The notes: generated by a model from the sequence alone, not told the origin. A stretch of 43,168 nt of DNA from JAYENY01 sp964646075 (GCA_964646075.1 CAZYBZ010000001.1:1-43168), one strand, 5' to 3'; counted from the stretch's first letter, positions 8,501-15,474 are shown. Translations and numbers: made by a program.

Positions 8501-9146
8501 TGTGCCATTTATTAGTGAAGAGATTTACCTTGGCCTTGCTCCAGAAAGAGAAAGTATTCATTTAGACGATTGGCCCAGAGTAAACAAAGAGCTTATCGAT
8601 AGAGGGCTTGAGCAAGAGATGCAGAAAGCAAGAGATATTACTGCCATGGGCCTTAAAATCAGGAGTGACCAGGGGATTAGAGTGAGACAGCCTTTATCTA
8701 TTCTTAAGGTTCGGTCAGAATTAATTAAAGAAGATATTTTAGAATTAATTAAAGAAGAGTTGAATTTAAAAAAGGTAGAGGTCGTTAAAGAGATTGAAAA
8801 AGAAACTAATTGGATTATTGAGCAAAGAGAAAATTTTCAAATAGCTCTTAATATCGAGATTACAACATCATTGCGGGAGGAGGGGGTGATCCGCGAAGTG
8901 ACGCGTCAGATTCAAGGGATGAGAAAAAAAACCGGTTGCAAGCCAAAAGATAAAATTATAATTTATTATAGCGGGAATAAAAATTTAAGAGAATTTTTAG
9001 AGCAGAACAAAAAATTAATTTTATCGCAAACTCGGGCTAAAGATTTTATTTCTCAGAAAAGAGAGAAACAGGTTTTTGATATTGAAAAGCAATTTGAGCT
9101 TAATGGTCAAGAGATTTGGTTAGGATTAAGAATTGTAGTAAGATAA
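5562..9146 (+). CDS. ileS: Isoleucyl-tRNA synthetase with inserted histidine-phosphatase domain
   Basis: 1194 residues, long for IleRS (commonly 900-1060). Class I landmarks: HIGH region PPTANAKPGVHHVSTR (residues ~39-54), editing domain CP1 (LIWTTTPWTLPGN, ~217-229), KMSKS at 813-817, and a C-terminal anticodon-binding region. The zinc-finger segment has C468-x2-C471 and C709-x2-C712. Between these pairs, residues ~490-690 hold a complete histidine-phosphatase (phosphoglycerate-mutase-like) fold: LRHGE with R497-H498, SSDILRAKQTAE, LREIDTGELNSK, and the second His, H646, in ITHGDP. All core catalytic residues look intact. The frame is open throughout and IleRS resumes with HRPFIDKVQFLCPKC. 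Short repeat-derived inserts occur at ~743-763 and ~880-905. The substrate of the phosphatase is unknown. Confidence 0.95.
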   Translation: MESNRSKAEEKIVKFWKKNQIFEKSLKKQGDDFVFYEGPPTANAKPGVHHVSTRIYKDIICRYQTMRGRRVLRKAGWDVHGLPVELSVEKELGLRSKKEIEEYGIDRFNQKCSESVWKYAQAWTALTERIGFWLDLEKPYVTNDIFYMESVFNIIKQISDKGLLYQDYKVIPYCPRCGTGLSSHEVAQGYKKIKEPAIYLKFEIKNKKFKENTYLLIWTTTPWTLPGNVAVAVNPEMTYILARVDKDCFILAKERAEILGDDFELLKEFKGKELVGLNYEPLFSEEVVSFIEKLKNIYKILSADFVTTDEGTGLVHIAPAFGQEDMELIKAQNIKEKEDNKFPILLTVDYEGKFKKEVKKWKGIFVKKADPLIIQHLKERKCLFKEEQYEHDYPFCWRCSTPLLYYAKKSWFIRVTAIKDKLIENNRKINWLPSHIKEGRFGEWLNGLRDWNLSRERYWGTPLPIWKCQKCEYQEVIGGREDLKKQKFSTNQYYILRHGEAVSNIENINSCWPEQRENPITEKGRRSIEKLLPRLKKNKIDLIFSSDILRAKQTAEIVARGLGIKENYDKRLREIDTGELNSKPREEAKKYFDLENNFSQKELAERSFMEGFLGGENYAQVLLRIQDFIRDIDTKHQNKNILIITHGDPIILLLSSFLGWTKEEFFENKDREYFNQGELRKVDYKIFPYNQKGEFDFHRPFIDKVQFLCPKCDKLMERVPEVIDCWFDAGSMPFAQVHWPFNNQQSAAKDQLPIINNHLTPPELFPADYISEAIDQTRGWFYTLLAISALLGFESPYKNVLVLGHILDEKGQKMSKSKGNVVDPSVMIEKYGADALRWYFFTINQPWDSKLFNEKDIAQRSKKFIMTLWNCYLFFKTYTQNLKLKIDQESKIQNPKSLLDRWILSKLNRLIENVTEKLDKYDITNSARLIDDFVVDDLSLWYIRRSRKRFQNPTSLKEIEQASSILAYLLLSLAKLSAPFVPFISEEIYLGLAPERESIHLDDWPRVNKELIDRGLEQEMQKARDITAMGLKIRSDQGIRVRQPLSILKVRSELIKEDILELIKEELNLKKVEVVKEIEKETNWIIEQRENFQIALNIEITTSLREEGVIREVTRQIQGMRKKTGCKPKDKIIIYYSGNKNLREFLEQNKKLILSQTRAKDFISQKREKQVFDIEKQFELNGQEIWLGLRIVVR
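7026..7640 (+). other. Histidine-phosphatase domain inside IleRS
   Basis: Approximate domain limits within ileS. Motifs in canonical order are RHGE at the N-terminal strand, SSxxxRAxQTA, the LxExxxGE acidic region, a GGENYAQVLLRI helix, and the second catalytic His in THGDP. This is the branch-1 histidine-phosphatase layout (GpmB, CobC, SixA relatives). It lies in the peptide joining the two zinc-ligand pairs of IleRS, so it would form an appended module that need not disrupt the catalytic core. Confidence 0.9.
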
Positions 9147-9161
9147 ATTAATAAAAGAAAA

Positions 9162-10856
9162 ATGTCTAATAAGATAATAATTTTTTTAATTATCCCAGTT
9201 CTTTTGTTAGGAGCTGTTGGTTATTGGTTTCACCATAGCAATGTCTATACCAAAGAGATTTTGCGTTTAGAAATTGTCGCTCCTGCGACAGTAATCGTTG
9301 GACAAGAGATAGAATATGTTGTTCGTATTAGAAATAATAGCGACATTCGGCTTGATGAGCCTCGTTTGATATTTGACTATCCTCTGACCGCCAATCCTAT
9401 TAATGGCGACGCTTTGCGGGTGATTAAAGAAGGCGAGGACTTTGGCAAAGCGATATATCCTGGACAAGAAAAAGTTTTTAGATTTAGAGCGAGGATATTT
9501 GGCAAGGAAGGAGGGACTAAAGAGGCAAGAGTAAGCGTTTCTTATCGTCCTCGTAACTTAAGAGCCAGATATGTTTCTAGGACAAGTCATTTAATTACTA
9601 TTGATAAAGTTCCTTTAACTTTTGAATTTGATATTCCCTCGTCTGTTGGAAGCGATCAGGAAATAACCTTTTCTTTGAATTATCTTTCCAGTGTTAATTA
9701 TCCTCTTTTAGACATGGAAATAAGGATAAATTATCCTGCCCAGTTTGAATTAAAAGAGACTACTCCAGAAGGGATCTCTGATAGGGAGTGGCGGATTTCT
9801 TTGAATAAAGGGGAAGGAGGGAGAATCCAAATTAAAGGAATCTTGAGAGGCGAGACAGGAACGACTGGAGTCTTTCATGGAGAGCTTGGTCTGTGGCAAA
9901 GAGGAGAGTTTGTTGTTTTAAAAAGGACAGCGAGGCAAGTAAGGATCGTGGAGCCTTCTTTGCACATCATCCAAATGATTAATGGTTCTATTAACCATGT
10001 CGCTAATCCAGGAGATATTTTACATTATGAGATTATTTTTAGAAATGTTGGAAGGACTCCTTTGCGTCACTTATTTTTAGCGAGTAAGCTTAGCGGTCAA
10101 TTATTTGACCTTGAGAGTATTCGTTCTCCCGAGGGACGATTTCAGCCAGGAGATAATTCTATTTTTTGGGATTGGCGAGATATTTCTGCTCTCCAATTTT
10201 TAGACGCCGGAGAAGAAGCGACTCTAGAATTTTGGATAAGTCTTAAAGATAATGTTGAGAATATTGGCGAACCTAAACTTAAGAATGAAATCATCTTAGG
10301 TCAAGCAAGAAGGAGGTTTGTCACTAGGGTAAATACTGTTCTAGAATTCACTCAAAACGCTTATATTGACGATGAGGCTTTTGGAAGTCGAGGACTATTA
10401 CCGCCTCAAGTCGGAGAAGAGAGCTTATTAACTGTTGTTTGGAAAGCTAGGAGCCTTCATAGCCCAGTACAAGATACTAAAGTTCAGGCGATCTTGCCTA
10501 AGAATGTCTCTTTGACGGGTAGAGTTTTGCCCCAGGAGCTTGTTTTTGACCCAATTACTAGAAAGATTGTTTGGTTGATAGGCGATTTAGGAGGGGAAGA
10601 AGAAGGGGAGGAGGAGAGAGAGGGAGAGGGAGAAGAGGGAGAGAGAGTGGAAAAGAGAGAGGGAGGGGAAAGGGTTTCTCGTTTAGTTTTTCAAATAGCT
10701 TTGAGACCAACGAGTGAACAAAGAAACGAATTTGCCGAATTAATTGACGAAGTGATAATTAATGGTTTCGACAAATGGACAGAGCAACAGGTTGAAGCGG
10801 TAGGTCTCCCTATTACGACAGAGGTTTTTGGCGAAGAGGATGGAAGAGTTAAATAA
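9162..10856 (+). CDS. Membrane-anchored protein with extracellular beta-sandwich repeats
   Basis: 564 residues. One N-terminal membrane segment (IIIFLIIPVLLLGAVGYWF, ~5-23) acts as a signal anchor, leaving the rest outside. The exported part shows several DUF11/CARDB-like beta-sandwich units: VGQEIEYVVRIRNNSDIRLDEPRL, GSDQEITFSLNYLSS, NPGDILHYEIIFRNVGRTPL and GEESLLTVVWKARSLHSP. These resemble domains of bacterial surface proteins. Residues ~477-505 are a Glu/Gly/Arg low-complexity tract encoded by an almost pure purine run. There is no sortase motif and no C-terminal anchor. It lies between ileS (15 nt) and glyS (8 nt) and is probably co-transcribed, although nothing suggests a role in translation. 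Function not recognised. Confidence 0.75.
   Translation: MSNKIIIFLIIPVLLLGAVGYWFHHSNVYTKEILRLEIVAPATVIVGQEIEYVVRIRNNSDIRLDEPRLIFDYPLTANPINGDALRVIKEGEDFGKAIYPGQEKVFRFRARIFGKEGGTKEARVSVSYRPRNLRARYVSRTSHLITIDKVPLTFEFDIPSSVGSDQEITFSLNYLSSVNYPLLDMEIRINYPAQFELKETTPEGISDREWRISLNKGEGGRIQIKGILRGETGTTGVFHGELGLWQRGEFVVLKRTARQVRIVEPSLHIIQMINGSINHVANPGDILHYEIIFRNVGRTPLRHLFLASKLSGQLFDLESIRSPEGRFQPGDNSIFWDWRDISALQFLDAGEEATLEFWISLKDNVENIGEPKLKNEIILGQARRRFVTRVNTVLEFTQNAYIDDEAFGSRGLLPPQVGEESLLTVVWKARSLHSPVQDTKVQAILPKNVSLTGRVLPQELVFDPITRKIVWLIGDLGGEEEGEEEREGEGEEGERVEKREGGERVSRLVFQIALRPTSEQRNEFAELIDEVIINGFDKWTEQQVEAVGLPITTEVFGEEDGRVK
10589..10674 (+). repeat. 86-nt polypurine tract in coding sequence
   Basis: From 10589 to 10674 the coding strand contains only A and G apart from a single T at 10648. 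It encodes an E/G/R/K low-complexity linker between beta domains. Such mirror-like purine runs are slippage-prone and can form triplex DNA. Confidence 0.85.
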
Positions 10857-10864
10857 ATTTTATT

Positions 10865-12187
10865 ATGGATTTAATGCAAAAGATTATTTCTTTATCTAAA
10901 CGCCGTGGCTTTATTTTTCCGTCTTCAGAAATTTATGGTGGTTTTAGTTCAAGTTATGATTTCGGACATCTCGGAGTTTTGTTAAAAAATAATATTAAAA
11001 AAGAGTGGCAAAAGGATATGCTTCAGTGCCATGATAATATTGTTGGTTTGGACGCGGCGATTTTAATGATTCCAAAAGTTTGGGAGGCATCAGGACACTT
11101 GAGCGCTGGCTTTGCGGACGAGCTAGTAGAATGCAAGGATTGTCGTAAAAGGTTTCGCCTAGATGGACTCGGAGACAATAAATGCCCTGAATGCAAGGGA
11201 GATTTAAGCGAACCAAGACAATTTAATTTAATGATGAAAACATTCGTTGGCTCAGTAGAAGACGATAGCTCAATGGCTTATTTAAGGCCAGAAACTTGCC
11301 AAGGGATATATGTTAATTTTAAGAATATTTTAACTAGTAATCGTCTAAAGTTACCCTTTGGGATTGCTCAAATTGGTAAAGCTTTTCGCAATGAAATTAC
11401 TACCAAGAATTTTATTTTTCGTACTAGAGAATTTGAACAGATGGAGATGCAGTGGTTTTGTGAGCCAGAAACGGCAAATAGGTGGTTTGATTTTTGGAAA
11501 GAGGAACGCTTAAGCTGGTATTTAAAATTAGGGATTAAGAAAGAGAATTTAAGGATGTTAGAGATTCCTGAAGACAAAAGAGCTCATTATGCTAAGAGAC
11601 AGATTGACTTGGAGTATAATTTTCCTTTTGGTTGGCAGGAGATTGAAGGAATCCATAATCGAGGTGATTGGGATTTGTCTCGACATATGGAATTTAGCAA
11701 GCAAGACCTAAAATACAAAGACGTAAAGACAAATAAGGAATATATTCCTCACATTATTGAGACATCTGTCGGCGTCGAGAGGAGCTTATTGGCTTTTTTA
11801 AGTGAAGGCTACAATGAGGTTAGCGGAGGGAGGGCAAAAGTAACTCAATCTGCGGAAAAAATAGAAACCGTATTAAAGCTTCATAAAAACTTAGCTCCAA
11901 TTAAGGTAGCTATTTTGCCCTTAGTTAAAAACAAGCCAGAATTAGTTGAGAAAGCGAAAGATGTCCACAAGTTACTCAGGCTTCATTTTATGACTCAATA
12001 CGATGAAATTGGCTCAATCGGCCGCCGTTATCGCCGCCAAGATGAACAGGGCACGCCTTGGGCAATTACGATAGACTTTGATACATTAGAAAATGACGAT
12101 GTTACCATTAGAGATAGAGACACAATGAAGCAGGAGAGAATAGAAATTAAAGCACTCGCGAAACATCTAAGGCTTAAAACAGAATAG
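10865..12187 (+). CDS. glyS: Glycyl-tRNA synthetase, single-chain dimeric type
   Basis: 440 residues, class II, charges tRNA-Gly. It belongs to the homodimeric GlyRS type, not the alpha2-beta2 GlyQ/GlyS type. Features seen: N-terminal RRGFIFPSSEIYGGFSSSYDFGHLG; a Cys4 zinc-like insert with CKDC and CPEC (~residues 95-118); motif 2 FRNEITTKNFIFRTREFEQMEMQWF region; motif 3 with ETSVGVERSLLAFL; and a C-terminal anticodon-binding domain (APIKVAILPLV to DDVTIRDRD). Last gene of the argS-ileS-membrane protein-glyS run, 8 nt after the preceding stop. Confidence 0.97.
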   Translation: MDLMQKIISLSKRRGFIFPSSEIYGGFSSSYDFGHLGVLLKNNIKKEWQKDMLQCHDNIVGLDAAILMIPKVWEASGHLSAGFADELVECKDCRKRFRLDGLGDNKCPECKGDLSEPRQFNLMMKTFVGSVEDDSSMAYLRPETCQGIYVNFKNILTSNRLKLPFGIAQIGKAFRNEITTKNFIFRTREFEQMEMQWFCEPETANRWFDFWKEERLSWYLKLGIKKENLRMLEIPEDKRAHYAKRQIDLEYNFPFGWQEIEGIHNRGDWDLSRHMEFSKQDLKYKDVKTNKEYIPHIIETSVGVERSLLAFLSEGYNEVSGGRAKVTQSAEKIETVLKLHKNLAPIKVAILPLVKNKPELVEKAKDVHKLLRLHFMTQYDEIGSIGRRYRRQDEQGTPWAITIDFDTLENDDVTIRDRDTMKQERIEIKALAKHLRLKTE

Positions 12188-12352
12188 ATAAGAATGGGTG
12201 TCAGCTAGATAGACTCGCTTAATAGGGCTCAGGTCGCCCCATTTCTCATCTTAGCGATGGGCATTTCTTCTTGATTTAAATTAATTTTTTGGTATAGTTG
12301 AATTAAGCTTGTTTAATAATACATTTAGAAGATACGGTTTTACTTTATTTAC
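12188..12352 (+). other. Non-coding, possibly structured spacer after glyS
   Basis: 165 nt between glyS and tRNA-Arg without an ORF. Several G- or C-rich blocks could pair with each other: AATGGG near 12193-12199 with CCCATT near 12238-12243, and CCCAT with ATGGG near 12254-12260. It could be an imperfect terminator for glyS, an alternative-fold leader, or a small RNA. No known RNA family was recognised. AT-rich sequence resembling weak promoter elements precedes the tRNA. Confidence 0.35.
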
Positions 12353-12424
12353 GCCCCTGTAACTTAACGGATAGAGTTCCTGCCTTCTAAGCAGGCGGTA
12401 TAGGTTCGATTCCTATCAGGGGCA
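12353..12424 (+). tRNA. tRNA-Arg (anticodon TCT)
   Basis: A 72-nt cloverleaf. Acceptor stem GCCCCTG / CAGGGGC, anticodon arm CCTGC-CTTCTAA-GCAGG with anticodon TCT (AGA/AGG codons), T-loop GGTTCGATTCC, discriminator A. CCA is not encoded. It lies directly upstream of the higher-GC cassette at 12.55-13.16 kb; no duplicated tRNA 3' end was seen downstream. Confidence 0.95.
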
Positions 12425-12551
12425 CAACTTAAGAGATTGCGAGGGAATTGTCGCTTTTCTCTAAGAGACAAAAATTGCGAAAGAACTCTGAGAAAAACAT
12501 TGACTCGAATCACATTAGATTTAAACCATGAAGATAGTAAAAAGGATGATT

Positions 12552-12580
12552 TTGTTTGAGCTTGACTTACATCCTATAAC
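12552..12580 (+). promoter_or_regulatory. Promoter of the 12.67-kb cassette gene
   Basis: -35 TTGTTT (12552-12557), 17-bp spacer, -10 TATAAC (12575-12580). The predicted start near 12587 leaves an ~80-nt leader holding two small hairpins (TTGGA-ATTG-TCCAA, and AACCC...GGGTT at about 12616-12634) and then a strong AAAGGAGG ribosome-binding site. Confidence 0.5.
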
Positions 12581-12667
12581 ATGCCATGATTTACAGTAAT
12601 TGGAATTGTCCAATAACCCCTGCCGTGAGGGTTTCGCGGTGATTTGAACCTTGAAAGGAGGAAAAGG

Positions 12668-13045
12668 ATGAAGACGAAAAAGTTTCACCTCGGCGATGTG
12701 CTAAGCATCACCACGGGTTACCTCGTTTCCCTTCGACAGACCGAGGGTGTGTGTGACATCCTGAACTTTATGCTTGGTGAGAAGTTTTTTACTCTCCAGT
12801 CTCTGAGGAAAGGAGGTAAGAGCCTGTTCATTCCCCAGTTTCTGAGGGCAGTAGAGATGTGTAGACCATATCTGGTAGACCAATTTCCCAAGCTTGCTAT
12901 CTCCGAGATGAATTTCGCGATTATCGTACTCTGCAATAGCCTGGGACCCGAAAACGGGGAGGCGGAGATGGAGAGGGTTGTCGTAGCATGGCTCGCGGAG
13001 CAAGTCGTCAATCATGGCGAGACGTTGACGGTGAAGCCGATCTAG
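12668..13045 (+). CDS. Small protein of phage/plasmid-type DUF family, likely acquired
   Basis: 125 residues from the ATG at 12668, chosen because a strong AAAGGAGG lies 6 nt upstream. The N terminus KFHLGDVLSITTGYLVSLRQ, followed by VCDILNFMLGE-x-FFTLQSL and a CRPYLVDQFPKL block, resembles a small uncharacterised family of phages, plasmids and scattered bacteria (DUF7736-like pattern, from memory and not verified). No catalytic motif, signal peptide or membrane segment is seen. The gene is clearly richer in G+C than its surroundings (about half by eye) and uses codons such as CTC, GCG and CCG that neighbours avoid. It has its own promoter, leader and terminator, so it looks like a horizontally gained single-gene cassette. 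Function unknown. Confidence 0.72.
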   Translation: MKTKKFHLGDVLSITTGYLVSLRQTEGVCDILNFMLGEKFFTLQSLRKGGKSLFIPQFLRAVEMCRPYLVDQFPKLAISEMNFAIIVLCNSLGPENGEAEMERVVVAWLAEQVVNHGETLTVKPI

Positions 13046-13112
13046 AGCTCGCTGTCGAGATGATGGGGAGATAGAAAGGGTCATCCGGCGAGAGTTGCTA
13101 ATATTTCGCACC

Positions 13113-13157
13113 AGAGCCCCTTACAAGGCATATTTTCGTTGGGGGCTCTTATTTTTT
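13113..13157 (+). terminator. Intrinsic terminator of the cassette gene
   Basis: Stem AGAGCCCC (13113-13120) with GGGGCTCT (13142-13149), a ~21-nt loop, then a T-rich tail TATTTTTT. It ends the higher-GC unit; downstream sequence returns to the AT-rich background. Confidence 0.85.
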
Positions 13158-13539
13158 CTAAGATTAAAATCATTATTATGGTTTTGAAAATTCGTTATTC
13201 TTTAGACATTTTCTTTACGACTTTTTGATTTGCCGTCAAAGAAAAGCTTGAAATTGTCATTAGTGCGGTTCCGTTACGTTTCTGATCTTTTGCAGGGGGA
13301 TTTTTTTGTTACCGAAGGCGGCGAAAACAATTCGTGCTATTTCAAAAACACTGTACCACGATAAAGCTCTTCGGCCTTTTGCTCAGTTAATTCGGTGGCG
13401 CGTTGTATTACAAAGCGAGGGGCAAAGGGTTTTTATTATAAAATTAATAAAAAAACAAAACAAACTTTTTATTCTGAAAGATAGAATAATATTTAGATAT
13501 TATAATTTAGATTTTTTTAAATATAAAGAATGTAAATTC
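13158..13539. other. Intergenic stretch with no supported gene
   Basis: About 380 nt between the cassette terminator and the next promoter. A TTG-started frame of 83 codons (13306-13557) exists, but it lacks a ribosome-binding site and recognisable similarity, and its 3' half is the AT-rich promoter region of the next gene. I see nothing firm here; it may be decayed sequence. Confidence 0.5.
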
Positions 13540-13569
13540 TTGACAAAGGGGGCTTAAAAATGCTATCAT
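13540..13569 (+). promoter_or_regulatory. Promoter of the 3D-domain protein gene
   Basis: Perfect -35 TTGACA (13540-13545), 18-bp spacer, -10 TATCAT (13564-13569). The predicted start near 13576 gives a leader of about 30 nt to the ATG at 13607. Confidence 0.65.
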
Positions 13570-13606
13570 ATAAATATATTTGGAAAAGATATCAAGATAT
13601 AGAAAT

Positions 13607-14131
13607 ATGAATACAAGAATTCGTCACTTAATAGAAGGTTCCTTTATTTGGATTATTGTCGGAGGGTCAATCTTTTTTTTATTTAACGTCTTGGCAGTAG
13701 TGCCAGAAAATTATTTGGCTGAGAATTTTATAGAACCGGATCTTTTATTAGATTCTATCCAAAATAATAGTGTTCTCTCTAATAGTGGACATTATTTTCC
13801 TGGAAACAAATCCATCGCTGTTTTCAATTGTCCAAGAAAAATTAAGGTAGTAGTCACTGCTTATTCTTCGACCGTTGCTCAAACTGATGACACTCCCTAT
13901 ATCACGGCTTCTGGGGATTGGGTTCGGTATGGAATCGTGGCTGCTAATTTTTTGCCTTTTGGGACTGAACTAAAAATTCCCGAAATTTTTGGTAATAGAA
14001 TATTTGTGGTTTTAGACAGGATGCATCATCGAAAAGGTTACCAAATAGATGTCTGGTTTCAATCAACTCAAGAAGCAATAGATTTCGGGATTCATCGTAA
14101 TGTTTATATTAGATTAGTAGAAGGAGTTTAG
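13607..14131 (+). CDS. Exported 3D-domain (RlpA/MltA-like barrel) protein
   Basis: 174 residues. N-terminal membrane segment ~11-31 (GSFIWIIVGGSIFFLFNVLAV) marks it as a signal-anchored exported protein. The C-terminal ~95 residues carry a 3D domain: VTAYSS, a variable loop, GIVAANFLPFGTELKIP, VVLDRM (D137) and YQIDVW (D148). This double-psi beta-barrel is found in MltA, YabE/Rpf-type and YuiC-like cell-wall lytic enzymes. Of the three aspartates that name the domain, the first is Asn114 here (AANFLP), so hydrolytic activity is uncertain. A role in peptidoglycan remodelling is inference. The ATG at 13607 was chosen; a TTG at 13580 would add nine residues. Confidence 0.85.
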   Translation: MNTRIRHLIEGSFIWIIVGGSIFFLFNVLAVVPENYLAENFIEPDLLLDSIQNNSVLSNSGHYFPGNKSIAVFNCPRKIKVVVTAYSSTVAQTDDTPYITASGDWVRYGIVAANFLPFGTELKIPEIFGNRIFVVLDRMHHRKGYQIDVWFQSTQEAIDFGIHRNVYIRLVEGV

Positions 14132-14194
14132 AAAAAATCTTGCTCGAAGTTTCTCTTAAGCAAGAGCTAATAAGATAAAGATATTTTTAAATAT

Positions 14195-14220
14195 AAAAAA
14201 CCGCTTCATAACGGTTTTTT
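14195..14220. terminator. Bidirectional terminator between the 3D gene and the tRNA-Leu operon
   Basis: Perfect 9-bp stem AAAAAACCG / CGGTTTTTT with loop CTTCATAA. It can serve the rightward 3D-domain gene and the leftward ftsH-to-tRNA-Leu operon. Confidence 0.88.
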
Positions 14221-14229
14221 ATCTTTTAA

Positions 14230-14311
14230 TGCCCAGGGTGGGATTTGAACCCACACGCTCATAAGAGCACGGCCCCTCAAGCCGCTATGTATACCGTTCC
14301 ATCACCTGGGC
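14230..14311 (-). tRNA. tRNA-Leu (anticodon GAG)
   Basis: An 82-nt class II tRNA. Acceptor GCCCAGG / CCTGGGC, anticodon loop TTGAGGG (GAG, reads CUC/CUU), long variable arm GCTC-TTAT-GAGC, T-arm GGGTTCAAATCCC, discriminator A. CCA is not encoded. Its 5' end is 1 nt after the rplS stop codon, so it should be processed out of the rplS transcript. Confidence 0.95.
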
Positions 14312-14312
14312 T

Positions 14313-14816
14313 TTAGTTTTTTGGGGGAAGCCCTTCTTCCTTTTTGAGATTTCTTTCTATTTCTACAACCTTCTTTTTTTCAGAGGGTTCTTGTTTTCCT
14401 TCTTCTTCTGGGATCCTTTTAACTTTTCCTTTAGGCGTTTGGGGCAGAAAAGAGAGAGTTTTTAACCGCGCTCGCTTGCCCTTCGCGGTTCTTAAGTAGT
14501 TAAGTTTCGCTCGCCTTACTTTTGCTCGTTTTATAATTTTAATATCCTTGATTAAGGGGGAGTGAATGGGGAAAATCTTTTCTACCCCGATTCCACTTAT
14601 AACTTTACGTACAGTGATTGTTGCCCCAGCTTCTTTTCCATGCTTTCTTGCCAAGACTAAGCCTTCAAAAATCTGAATTTTTTCTTTTTCTCCTTCTTTC
14701 TTTTTTCTTTTTTTGCCACGCTGAATACTTTCTTTTATAATCTGATAAACTTGGATAGTGTCTCCGGGCCGAATCTCTAAAATATTTGTTTTAGGGTTAG
14801 CTTCTTTTTTTATCAT
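14313..14816 (-). CDS. rplS: 50S ribosomal protein L19
   Basis: 167 residues, longer than the usual ~115. Conserved L19 core: IRPGDTIQVYQIIKE, IQIFEGLVLARKHGKEAGATITVRK, GVEKIFPIHSPLIKDIKI and RRAKLNYLR. It lies at the 30S-50S interface. Two additions are seen: a Lys-rich insertion (GKKRKKKEGEKEK) in the first third, and a charged C-terminal tail of about 45 residues (GKVKRIPEEEGKQEPSEKKK onward). The start overlaps the end of the pseudouridine synthase gene by 4 nt (ATGA), indicating translational coupling. tRNA-Leu(GAG) follows directly. Confidence 0.96.
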   Translation of the reverse strand: MIKKEANPKTNILEIRPGDTIQVYQIIKESIQRGKKRKKKEGEKEKIQIFEGLVLARKHGKEAGATITVRKVISGIGVEKIFPIHSPLIKDIKIIKRAKVRRAKLNYLRTAKGKRARLKTLSFLPQTPKGKVKRIPEEEGKQEPSEKKKVVEIERNLKKEEGLPPKN

Positions 14817-15472
14817 AAGTTTTTAAGCACTTGTTCCAATTCTTGAGGTAGCCTAGAATGGAAGATTTTATTATTTCCGTTTAATAGCTTTATCTTTAAT
14901 TCTTTAGCATGTAAAAACTGTCTTTGCAAGTTTTTTGGTGGTTTTTGGTTCTTGAATGAATAAAGATTGTCGCCAACGACAGGAAACCCAAGGTAGGCGA
15001 AGTGCACTCTTATTTGATGTTTTCTGCCAGTTTTAGGAATTGCCTCTACTAAGGTATGTTCTTGGTATCTTTCTATTACCTTCCAGGAGGTTTCAGCGAT
15101 TCTTGAATCAGTTTTTTTAGGTCCGCCCAAAAGGAAGGCTCTCTGTTTTATCCCCTGTCTACTAATTAGGGTTTTTATTTCACCGTTTTTCCTTGCTATT
15201 ATTCCGTACAATAAGGCTATATATTTTTTTTCTACTTTTCTTTCTTTAAATTGTTTCTGGAAAAGAAATAAGGAATTATTGTTTTTTGCGATAAGCAATA
15301 CGCCAGAAGTGTTTTTGTCTAGACGATGGATTAGTCCATACCTTGGATAGTCGCCCGCCTTCTTAAGCTCAGGGAGTTGTTCTGTTAATTCTGCCATTAG
15401 CTCCTTGTCTGCGTTTATTCCCGCTGGTTTGTCTAGGGTTAAAAGGTTTTTATCTTGATATATAATATTCAT
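14813..15472 (-). CDS. RluA-family pseudouridine synthase
   Basis: 219 residues, short because it lacks the N-terminal S4 domain. The catalytic motif GLIHRLDKNTSGVLLIAK holds the essential Asp of RluA/RluC/RluD-type enzymes. Other family blocks are VEKKYIALLYG, TGRKHQIRVHFAYLGFPVVGD and FLHAKELKI. The enzyme isomerises uridines in rRNA (possibly tRNA) to pseudouridine; the target site cannot be predicted. The ATG is only 2 nt after the 3' end of tRNA-Val, leaving no room for an SD once the tRNA is cleaved off. Its end overlaps rplS by 4 nt. Confidence 0.92.
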   Translation of the reverse strand: MNIIYQDKNLLTLDKPAGINADKELMAELTEQLPELKKAGDYPRYGLIHRLDKNTSGVLLIAKNNNSLFLFQKQFKERKVEKKYIALLYGIIARKNGEIKTLISRQGIKQRAFLLGGPKKTDSRIAETSWKVIERYQEHTLVEAIPKTGRKHQIRVHFAYLGFPVVGDNLYSFKNQKPPKNLQRQFLHAKELKIKLLNGNNKIFHSRLPQELEQVLKNL

Positions 15473-15474
15473 TG

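Noticed and set aside
12701..13111. Two overlapping minus-strand frames opposite the cassette gene
   Set aside because: The plus frame has a strong SD, a promoter, a terminator in the right orientation and family-like motifs; the opposite frames have none of these.
12353..13160. tRNA-Arg as attachment site of an integrated element
   Set aside because: No repeat of the tRNA 3' end and no integrase were found near the cassette, so integration at the tRNA is only a possibility.
13306..13557. 83-codon TTG-start frame
   Set aside because: No ribosome-binding site, no similarity, and it runs into the promoter of the 3D-domain gene.
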